This document shows, piece after piece, positions 31,070 through 37,974 of a stretch of DNA of 37,974 nucleotides (within the stretch, counting starts at the first letter, position 1; every line of letters starts with the position of its first letter). The stretch is from the NCBI RefSeq assembly GCF_027213785.1, contig NZ_JAPWGO010000006.1:151378-189351 (forward strand), given 5' to 3'. The notes below the pieces were generated by a model. The model saw only the letters and a list, made by a program, of their open reading frames with translations. It was not told the origin of the DNA and ran no database searches. The stretch is from Limimaricola sp. G21655-S1 (lineage in GTDB: Bacteria; Pseudomonadota; Alphaproteobacteria; Rhodobacterales; Rhodobacteraceae). The translations under genes were made by a program, and so were the position numbers.

Positions 31070-33004
31070 TCACACGATCCAATTATGGAAATCCTTCATC
31101 TTGCCCACAATTTTTCCGGTTCTCTTGAAAAGATCATCATCGGCGCGCCAAGTATGATGCTGATTATTGGCCGCACGATAGTTGATGAAATTAAAGTGGT
31201 CGGCGGAGTATATTTTACCGCCCATCTCCAAAGTCCTTTTCAGGACGTCTGTGTCTTCCCCTTGACTCCGACTGGGAAATGGAACTTTCTTGAACCAAGA
31301 CTTCTTAGCTACAAAACTAGCACCACATACAAAATTTGTGATCTTGTGCTCATGGCCGGGGTTTCGAAGGATAAGCGTATCGCTTCCTTCGAGCCATACA
31401 GGGAATGTCCATTTTCCGCAGATATCCGCCCCCGAAAAATCGAAGGTCAACATCATGTCTTTCAGATAATTTGGGAAGTACCAGTCGTCGTCGTCGAACT
31501 TCGAAATGAACTCTCCCTGCGCTGCGTCGATCGCGGCATTCAGCTTTTGTCCAAGAGAGACTGTCGAGGGAAACTTCATGATCCTGACGCGTTCGATATT
31601 GCCCACGCCGGTTAGACGGTTTTCCAACTCGGTCACTTTCTCGAGGGGCCAGTCTTCCCGCAGCGCGAAGATTACCTCAATGCGAGAGTAGGTCTGCCTA
31701 GAAATGTTCTCAACAATCCTGTCGAGAAAGAGCCAACGTCTCGTGGACAAGATGATTGAGACGAGGGGTTTCTCCCGTTTTGCTTCCTGGCCAAGCACCA
31801 CAGATCGTATAACATCCGATCTATGGGTGTATTGATGCTTGAGTGTGACCTCGCGAATGCCGAGTTGGCTGGTCTTCCACCAGTGTCGGTCGTCATTCAG
31901 CAGTCGTCCGACCTGGTCCACGGCTTCGCCCGCGGTGGTCGCCATCAGGACAATGCCGGAGAATTGTTCTTCCAAGGACTTGGAGGGCGCTGAAACAACA
32001 GGGGTTCCGCTTGCAAGAAGCTCGTAAACCCGCCGCGACATCATCGTTGGCGATGAAATGATCGTATTTACATTCAGAAAGACCTTGAATCTTCTATAAA
32101 TGCTCGTCATTTCTCTAAAGCTAACAGCGGGTCGGATGAAGGGCCGAAAGCGTTCCGGAAAATGGTAGCGCGGATTTTCGTGTACCGACATCCTGTCGTA
32201 GATCGCGCCTTTGAACTCCACGACCGGTTCCAGCATGTAGTTCATCTGCCGAGCGCGCTCTTCGTGACCCTCCGAGTAGTAGGAGCCGGCGAAGCACAAG
32301 TCCTCCTGTGGCTCTCTAACGCGATTTACGGGATTCGTAATCTTAAGATTTGCCGCAAAAGGAAGTGCTGTCACGCTCAAGGCATCTGTATGCTCGAAAT
32401 ACTTGGGTACCATTTCTTCGTCAGTGGTGAAGATATGGTCCGCATACTTCATGACCGGCAGGAACTTGTCGAAATGAAGCGGATCTTCCTTGTTGATCAT
32501 CACAATCGGCTTGTCGATCGCATTCCGAAGCAGGGAAAGCGTTGCCGTCAGTGCTTTGGCATTAGCATGAGCCAGGTTAGGAGAAGTAAACGCATAGTGC
32601 CAGTCATCATTATGGGCCCTCCATGCACTTTCCATGAGCACGAAGTCATAACGCAGATTTTCTGCCTGAGTCTGGGCCGTCGAACGATTCAACCGTATGC
32701 ATTCGAAATCTGTCGACCAGTTGAGTTCGCTGATTTCATCCAGAATACTCAAGGCTCTCGGCTTGTCCGACGTCGTATTACCATGACCCTGCCATGCCAC
32801 TGCGAGCGGCCTAGCCGCTTGCTCGATCCCCTCCTTTAAGAAGACATTCCGGCATACGGATAATCTCCGAAGCGTCGGCAAGTCGTTTTTGCCCTGCACA
32901 ACTTGATCGATTAGAACACTAGCGGATTTTCGCCTGTCCGCCGCCTCGAGCTTCATGGCGGCGGTCATCAGCAGGCGACCTTTTGTTACTGAATCCAATG
33001 CCAT
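31070..33004 (-). CDS. Two-domain glycosyltransferase (CgeB-like plus GT2)
   Basis: A 644-residue protein. Residues ~80-400 resemble CgeB/DUF3880-type GT-B transferases (LRYDFVLMESAW, DHIFTTDEEMVPKYF, LCFAGSYYSEGHEERARQM, MSRRVYELLASGTPVVSAPS). Residues ~405-640 are a GT2 GT-A domain (PLVSIILSTRRWLFLDRIVENI, SKFDDDDWYFPNY with the metal-binding DDD, ADICGKW, GASFVAKKSWF). Two transferase activities on one chain would add two sugars in sequence. At ATG 33004 GGAG touches the start codon, which is too close; ATG 32968 with AAAGG upstream is an alternative. It follows wecC by 33 bases. Confidence 0.88.
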   Translation of the reverse strand: MALDSVTKGRLLMTAAMKLEAADRRKSASVLIDQVVQGKNDLPTLRRLSVCRNVFLKEGIEQAARPLAVAWQGHGNTTSDKPRALSILDEISELNWSTDFECIRLNRSTAQTQAENLRYDFVLMESAWRAHNDDWHYAFTSPNLAHANAKALTATLSLLRNAIDKPIVMINKEDPLHFDKFLPVMKYADHIFTTDEEMVPKYFEHTDALSVTALPFAANLKITNPVNRVREPQEDLCFAGSYYSEGHEERARQMNYMLEPVVEFKGAIYDRMSVHENPRYHFPERFRPFIRPAVSFREMTSIYRRFKVFLNVNTIISSPTMMSRRVYELLASGTPVVSAPSKSLEEQFSGIVLMATTAGEAVDQVGRLLNDDRHWWKTSQLGIREVTLKHQYTHRSDVIRSVVLGQEAKREKPLVSIILSTRRWLFLDRIVENISRQTYSRIEVIFALREDWPLEKVTELENRLTGVGNIERVRIMKFPSTVSLGQKLNAAIDAAQGEFISKFDDDDWYFPNYLKDMMLTFDFSGADICGKWTFPVWLEGSDTLILRNPGHEHKITNFVCGASFVAKKSWFKKVPFPSRSQGEDTDVLKRTLEMGGKIYSADHFNFINYRAANNQHHTWRADDDLFKRTGKIVGKMKDFHNWIV

Positions 33005-33037
33005 CTCCAGAGTTATAGATCCGATGTCTTCAAGGCT

Positions 33038-34309
33038 CTATCGCGACCATACTCCGCGGGTATCGATTATCTTTAATTCGCGACGTGCAGGAACCGGCAT
33101 CGCCTTGAAATTGTCGTGATCCACAAGAAGCACAAGGATGTCGCAATCTACCAGCGCTTTCGACGGCTTGACCAAATTTGCCTTTCCAACCAGCTCGGCA
33201 GGCATCGTTTCAGCGAAGGGCTCAACGACATCGAGCCTGTCGGGGTAGATCTCAGCAAGCCGTGTCGCGATCCGCAGGGCGGGACTTTCGCGCATGTCGT
33301 CGATGTTCGGCTTGAAGGCTAGACCGAAGCAGGCAATTCGCGGGGTTCGACCCGTCTCGGCGGTGCTCTCGGCAACCGCTTGGTGTATCTTAGCGAGCAC
33401 CCATTCGGGCTTGCTGTCATTCACTTCACGGGCGGTGCGGATGATCCGCGACTCTTCTGGGGCTTGGCTCACGATAAACCAGGGATCGACCGCGATGCAG
33501 TGGCCTCCGACGCCGGGTCCGGGCTGCAGAATGTTCACGCGCGGGTGGTGGTTGGCCAGACGGATCAGCTCCCAAACGTTGATGCCGAGCTTGTCGCAGA
33601 TCAGCGACAGTTCGTTAGCGAAGGCGATGTTCACGTCGCGAAAGCTGTTCTCGGTTAGCTTGGCCATTTCCGCGGTGCGGCAGTCGGTCTCGATGCAGTC
33701 GCCGTCGACGACCATTTTATAGAGCAAACGCGCCCGGGAAGAGCAGGCCTTGGTTGCGCCCCCGATGATACGATCGTTGGTAATGAGTTCGGTCAACGCA
33801 TGACCGGGCAAAATCCGCTCGGGACAATGGGCGATCCGAATATCTGAATCTTCCCCGTGGGTGGCGGGGAAGGTCAGGTCTGGCCGCTCTTGGGCCAGCC
33901 AGTCGGCCATCTGCTCAGTGGCTCCGACCGGGCTGGTCGATTCCAGAACGACGAGATCGCCGGGCTTTAGCACCGGCGCGATTGCACGACTGGCCGCTTC
34001 GACATAGGATAGGTCTGGCACATTCTCGGCGCTGTCCTCCCTGAAGGGAGTCGGAACGGCTATCAGGAAGGCATCGGCGGCTTCCGGCGTGGTCGTGGCC
34101 CGCAGGTATCCAGCGTCGACCGAACGGCGCAGCGCATCATCGAGGCCGGGCTCAACGATATGCGTCTCGCCTTTGTTAATCTTGTTGACCGCGCTGGCGT
34201 TGACGTCAAGCCCAACTACCTTAATGCCGCGAAGAGCAAATACTACCGCTGTGGGCAGACCGATGTAGCCGAGGCCGACAAGGCAGACAGTGTGGATGGG
34301 ACTGGTCAT
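33038..34309 (-). CDS. wecC: UDP-N-acetyl-D-mannosamine dehydrogenase
   Basis: A 423-residue cytosolic enzyme oxidising UDP-ManNAc to UDP-ManNAc-uronic acid with two NAD+. The N-terminal Rossmann motif is VCLVGLGYIGLPTA (residues 8-21). The catalytic region has ESTSPVGATEQMADWL, AHCPERILPG, KLTENSFRDVNIAFANEL, and the active-site cysteine in GPGVGGHCIAVDPWF. The C-terminal UDP-binding part has FGLAFKPNIDDMRESPAL. ATG 34309 overlaps the wecB stop (TGATG) and has GGAG seven bases upstream; a longer upstream start does not fit the family. The match to WecC, rather than UDP-glucose dehydrogenase, rests on the family motifs and the wecB partner. Confidence 0.93.
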   Translation of the reverse strand: MTSPIHTVCLVGLGYIGLPTAVVFALRGIKVVGLDVNASAVNKINKGETHIVEPGLDDALRRSVDAGYLRATTTPEAADAFLIAVPTPFREDSAENVPDLSYVEAASRAIAPVLKPGDLVVLESTSPVGATEQMADWLAQERPDLTFPATHGEDSDIRIAHCPERILPGHALTELITNDRIIGGATKACSSRARLLYKMVVDGDCIETDCRTAEMAKLTENSFRDVNIAFANELSLICDKLGINVWELIRLANHHPRVNILQPGPGVGGHCIAVDPWFIVSQAPEESRIIRTAREVNDSKPEWVLAKIHQAVAESTAETGRTPRIACFGLAFKPNIDDMRESPALRIATRLAEIYPDRLDVVEPFAETMPAELVGKANLVKPSKALVDCDILVLLVDHDNFKAMPVPARRELKIIDTRGVWSR

Positions 34310-35436
34310 CAGGCGACTCCGAATTTCGCAAGCGCGTCCAGAATGCGCGCGGTTGCTTTGCCGTCCCCGTAGGGGTTGTGAGCGACACTCATTTCTTCGT
34401 AGGCGGAGTGATCGGTCAGGAGCTTCGAGGCCCAATCGACGATCATGTTCGTATCGGTTCCTACGAGCCGCACCGTGCCGGCATCGACTGCCTCGGGGCG
34501 CTCCGTCGTATCGCGCATCACCAGGACAGGCTTGCCCATGGATGGGGCCTCTTCCTGAATACCGCCCGAGTCTGTCACGATGATGTGCGAACGGCTCATC
34601 AGGTGGACGAAAGGCAGGTAGTCTAGGGGTTCGATCAAGTGGATGTTGTCCAGATCGCTCAAGATGCGCTGCACAGGCTCGCGGACATTCGGATTGAGAT
34701 GCATCGGGTAGACCACATCGACGTCGTTGAACCGTTTAGCGATCTGTCTGAGGGCCATACAGATTTGCTCGAAGCCACCGCCGAAGCTCTCACGGCGATG
34801 ACCGGTCACGAGTACGACGCGCCGCTCGGGCGACAGGAAGTCGAAACGGGCGTCCAAGCTTGCCTTCAGAGCCGCGTCCGCCTCAATGCGCGATACGACT
34901 TCGAACAAAGCGTCGATGACCGTGTTGCCGGTGACAGAGATCAGTTCGTCGGAAACGTTCTCATTCAGAAGGCTTTGACGCGAAGTTTCGGTTGGCGCGA
35001 AATGCAAGGCGGCAAGCGCGCCGCAAACCCGACGGTTTCCCTCTTCCGGCCAAGGGGAATAGAGGTTTCCGGTACGCAGCCCGGCTTCCACATGGCCGAC
35101 TGGAATACGTGCGTAATAGGCTGCAAGGGTCGTGGCCAGCGTGGTGACTGTGTCCCCATGCACCAGTACCATATCAGGTGCTTCTTCTTTCAGAACCGGC
35201 TTTAAGCCCTGCAAGATTGAGGCTGTCACACCGTAGAGATCCTGACCTGATCGCATGACGTTCAGGTCATGATCCGGACGGATGCCGAACAGCCCCGTTA
35301 CTTGGTCAAGCATTTCCCGATGCTGTCCGGTAACACAGACCCTACACTCGAAGCGAGGGTCTGCGTGCAAGCCCAACACAACCGGAGCCATCTTGATAGC
35401 CTCTGGCCTAGTCCCAAAAACTGTTATTACTTTCAA
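34309..35436 (-). CDS. wecB: UDP-N-acetylglucosamine 2-epimerase (non-hydrolysing)
   Basis: A 375-residue enzyme that interconverts UDP-GlcNAc and UDP-ManNAc, supplying WecC. All family motifs are present: [14 protein letters not shown] (6-19), [39 protein letters not shown] and [19 protein letters not shown]. The start is TTG at 35436, giving the family-typical [13 protein letters not shown]; a TAGG lies upstream. It is the first gene of a leftward operon of four (wecB-wecC-two-domain transferase-GT4). An inverted repeat 70-100 bases upstream may be an operator. Confidence 0.95.
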   Translation of the reverse strand: MKVITVFGTRPEAIKMAPVVLGLHADPRFECRVCVTGQHREMLDQVTGLFGIRPDHDLNVMRSGQDLYGVTASILQGLKPVLKEEAPDMVLVHGDTVTTLATTLAAYYARIPVGHVEAGLRTGNLYSPWPEEGNRRVCGALAALHFAPTETSRQSLLNENVSDELISVTGNTVIDALFEVVSRIEADAALKASLDARFDFLSPERRVVLVTGHRRESFGGGFEQICMALRQIAKRFNDVDVVYPMHLNPNVREPVQRILSDLDNIHLIEPLDYLPFVHLMSRSHIIVTDSGGIQEEAPSMGKPVLVMRDTTERPEAVDAGTVRLVGTDTNMIVDWASKLLTDHSAYEEMSVAHNPYGDGKATARILDALAKFGVA

Positions 35437-35505
35437 TGGACTAACCTATCTGAACGAACTGCCCTTAGCTTTGGCCTCGCGTTTATCAACCTTGGGTGCG
35501 ATATA

Positions 35506-35536
35506 CTAGAGTGAGGATTAATACTCTCACTACTAG
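35506..35536. promoter_or_regulatory. Inverted repeat upstream of wecB
   Basis: CTAGAGTGAG and CTCACTACTAG form an inverted repeat (one bulged A) around GATTAATACT in an AT-rich segment upstream of wecB. It could be a regulator-binding site for the polysaccharide operon. Confidence 0.4.
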
Positions 35537-35710
35537 GGCAATGGCCGAGGCAGAGCCTCACCGCAGGGCGCTCCCGGGCGGCAGACAGGTCCAGGGAAAG
35601 ACACGCTGGTCGATCTAAGTGCGGGTCAGGCCGCACCGAGGCACCTTGCGGCGCCAGTCTACCGGGGGCGATCGGTATTTGAGTCAAACCACCCAAGAAC
35701 TGACAACCAT

Positions 35711-35995
35711 CTTCTGACTATCCGAATGATGCAGCAGAGCGTCTGCCTTACCGCGCTGCCAGACGGCCATCATCAGCGCGTCCATGACGAGCGCGGCATC
35801 GCGCTCCGCCTTCATCGACCAGCCGACAATGCGGCGCGAGAACAGGTCGAGGACGGCGGCGACGTAGAGCCAGCCCTCGGCTGACCAGACATAGGTGAAG
35901 TCGGCCAGCCACTTCAGGTTCGGTCCATCCGCGCAGAAGTCTCTGGCGAGAAGGTTCTCGGCGATAACGGAGCGCGCACCTTGGTCTTTCGGCAA
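35711..35995 (-). pseudogene. IS3-family transposase orfB, internal fragment
   Basis: Leftward frame with WLADFTYVWSAEGWLYVAAV, LDLFSRRIVGWSMKAERDA, KADALLHHSD: the first part of the integrase core with two catalytic Asp (ADFTY and HSD). The frame breaks right after HSD, so the final Glu is missing; the N-terminal side is also cut near LPKDQG. A relic different from the IS3 pieces at 20.2 and 27.1 kb. Confidence 0.85.
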
Positions 35996-36195
35996 GCCGC
36001 GTCAACGGGGCCGTGCCCGCAGGCCAGTCCGCATCGATCTTCCTTGCGTTGCCTGCTCGGCAGTTTACGAGACTTTCCCCAGATCCGGGGGTCCGGTTTC
36101 CTGGAAGCAGGTCAAGGCGGAACTTTAGGGTTTCCCCCTGAGGGGAACCATCCTATGCGAAAGGTTGGAGCATGCGAGACTGTCGAGGCCTGATC
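35996..36195. other. Short intergenic stretch, likely IS remnant
   Basis: About 200 bp between the IS3 relic and the next gene. TTTCCCCCTGAGGGGAACC near 36129-36148 has CCCCTGAGGGG-type dyad symmetry. No gene. Confidence 0.3.
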
Positions 36196-37548
36196 ATGAG
36201 CAGAAGCGATCCTCAAGATACGAAAGCTGGGGTGTCGGTCGATGCAACCCAACCAACCGACGAACTGGCCAAATCTTGCGACCAAGTTTTCAACATGCCG
36301 TTGGCGAGTAAGGCAATATTCTGGCCGGCGCGCCATCCAGTTGCCTCGCCCTTGCTTAATAAGCTGCCCTTTCTGTTCTGGCTTATGGAAACGGTCCGAC
36401 CGCGGAAGGTCATGCAGATCGGACTTGGTGACGGATTGATCTACATGGCGCTGTGTCAAGCAGCGGAGCGACTAGGCGGGCAGACATTCTGCTTGGGGAT
36501 CGATCCCGGCGACAGTCCTCTGCCGACCGATCTACAGTCGCCGCATGACGCGCAATACGGTGATATCTCGATCCTTTTGAAAGGACTTCCCGCAGGAGGT
36601 TCAAAGCTTATCCGGGACGCCGACGTTCTAGTGCTGAACAGCCACTTGGACGAGGAGTTGTCCCGCATCATTCTAGAAAGCTGGCTGCCGAAACTATCCA
36701 AACATGCCATCGTCTTAGTCTGCGAGCCTGCGCATGTGTTTGGATCTCAGGATCTACGACGGGTATTGCTTGATGAAGCTGGGCATCCGGTGCTGACCGG
36801 GACGACGTCGCCGGGGGGCGAGTTTCTAGACGTCATACTGTATGGAGACGACCAACCCGAACGCTTGCGTCGGCTGGCCAGCGCCGACGACGTCTCTTCG
36901 CTGCACATGGTGGCCCGCCAAGTGTTTGGTCGGCTCGGGCAGGGCATCGAAGATGCCCAGCAGATTGCAGTCATAAAAGCTGAAACTGCTGACCGCGATC
37001 ATCAGATCAAGACACTGCAGGACCAGTTCGAGCAGTGCAAATCAGACCTATTGACGGCTCGATCCCAGATCAGCCTATTACAGCAATCACTTGAATCCGA
37101 ACGTACTCGGACAAAGACCGGAATTAGTTCGGAGCTGAAACACAACGCTCAATGGCAGAAAAATTCTGATGTGACCGCTCGAATGACCGAAATTGAGAAA
37201 TCCCAGATAAGCGCCAAAACAACACATGCCGATAGTCAAGGGGAGTTAGAAGTCTTGCGTAGGCAGAAGGCCGAACTCGAGGCAGAGCACGCCGCGCGAA
37301 TTGAGGATGTTGCGGTGCTGATGCAGCAGCACGAAATCCAATTGAACGATCTACAGCGATCTCACCAACAGGAGCTAAAAGCGATCCAGCATAAGCATGC
37401 AGAGATCCAAAGCGAAGTTGTAGCACTTCGCGAAGAAAAAGCCGCTCTGCAGGGGCAATATAATGAAATGGTAAAGGGCTTTCATGACAGCACGTCATGG
37501 CGCATTACCAAACCCCTAAGAAGCCTGAAACTGTCTCTAAACCGGTAG
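36196..37548 (+). CDS. Methyltransferase-like protein with long coiled coil, polysaccharide type
   Basis: A 450-residue protein. Residues ~45-220 resemble a class I SAM-dependent methyltransferase fold (KVMQIGLGDGLIYMALCQAA as the SAM-binding loop, LGIDPGD, DADVLVLNSHL). Residues ~255-430 are a heptad-rich coiled coil (QIKTLQDQFEQCKSDLLTAR..., many Gln/Glu/Leu). The C-terminus has DSTSWRITKPLRSL, a motif found at the end of many coiled-coil proteins of capsule and O-antigen loci. It may modify or scaffold the polymer; catalytic activity is not assured. ATG 36196 has GAGG seven bases before it; ATG 36172 with AAGG is also possible. Transcribed away from the wec operon. Confidence 0.75.
   Translation: MSRSDPQDTKAGVSVDATQPTDELAKSCDQVFNMPLASKAIFWPARHPVASPLLNKLPFLFWLMETVRPRKVMQIGLGDGLIYMALCQAAERLGGQTFCLGIDPGDSPLPTDLQSPHDAQYGDISILLKGLPAGGSKLIRDADVLVLNSHLDEELSRIILESWLPKLSKHAIVLVCEPAHVFGSQDLRRVLLDEAGHPVLTGTTSPGGEFLDVILYGDDQPERLRRLASADDVSSLHMVARQVFGRLGQGIEDAQQIAVIKAETADRDHQIKTLQDQFEQCKSDLLTARSQISLLQQSLESERTRTKTGISSELKHNAQWQKNSDVTARMTEIEKSQISAKTTHADSQGELEVLRRQKAELEAEHAARIEDVAVLMQQHEIQLNDLQRSHQQELKAIQHKHAEIQSEVVALREEKAALQGQYNEMVKGFHDSTSWRITKPLRSLKLSLNR

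Positions 37549-37974
<426 letters not shown>

Overview
The window looks like an accessory region of an alphaproteobacterial replicon, most likely Rhodobacterales (Paracoccaceae/Roseobacteraceae). The signs are high GC in most genes, an H-NS/HvrA-type nucleoid protein, alphaproteobacterial IS3/IS5/IS110 relics, a DUF1612 (RHE_PE00001-type) gene, and a GlmU N-terminus at the right edge. I cannot tell from sequence alone whether this is a chromosomal island or part of a large plasmid or chromid. A conjugation-type relaxase module argues for a plasmid past, while glmU at the right edge suggests the boundary with core DNA.

Layout. 0.1-6.1 kb: a surface/secretome block, with a leftward RTX-malectin protein and a rightward three-gene operon (small secreted protein, 670-aa predicted outer-membrane barrel, small exported protein). 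6.1-9.2 kb: a mostly non-coding GC-rich stretch with two copies of a structured ~115-bp repeat, a strong terminator, an H-NS-family gene and a possible small membrane protein. 9.2-11.6 kb: a complete MHYT-PAS-GGDEF-EAL c-di-GMP enzyme. 11.6-12.2 kb: nested IS5 and IS110 relics. 12.8-14.2 kb: two overlapping genes for related six-helix membrane proteins of unknown function. 14.7-18.7 kb: a DNA-mobilisation module (HTH protein, ParA/VirC1-like ATPase and one-helix membrane protein leftward; a helicase-less MobF relaxase rightward).

18.8-23.0 kb: a cluster of toxin-antitoxin modules. HipBA, a Gp49/HigB-like pair and an AbrB/Doc pair all keep the antitoxin but have a broken toxin; only a DUF433/DUF5615 pair looks intact. 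24-27.4 kb: a DUF1612 regulator, small ORFs, a serine recombinase and an IS3 relic. 27.8-29.2 kb: a strikingly AT-rich asparagine-synthetase-like gene. 29.3-35.4 kb: a leftward surface-polysaccharide operon (wecB, wecC, a two-domain glycosyltransferase, a GT4 glycosyltransferase). 35.7-37.9 kb: an IS3 relic, a methyltransferase/coiled-coil protein of a polysaccharide type, and the start of glmU.

The polysaccharide genes fit together as a UDP-GlcNAc to UDP-ManNAc to UDP-ManNAcA route (GlmU, WecB, WecC) feeding glycosyltransferases, with the AsnB-like protein a possible uronic-acid amidating enzyme. No tRNA, rRNA or CRISPR array was recognised. The least familiar items are the 3.2-6.0 kb secreted/outer-membrane operon, the paired membrane proteins at 12.8-14.2 kb, and the structured tandem repeats at 6.9-7.5 kb.
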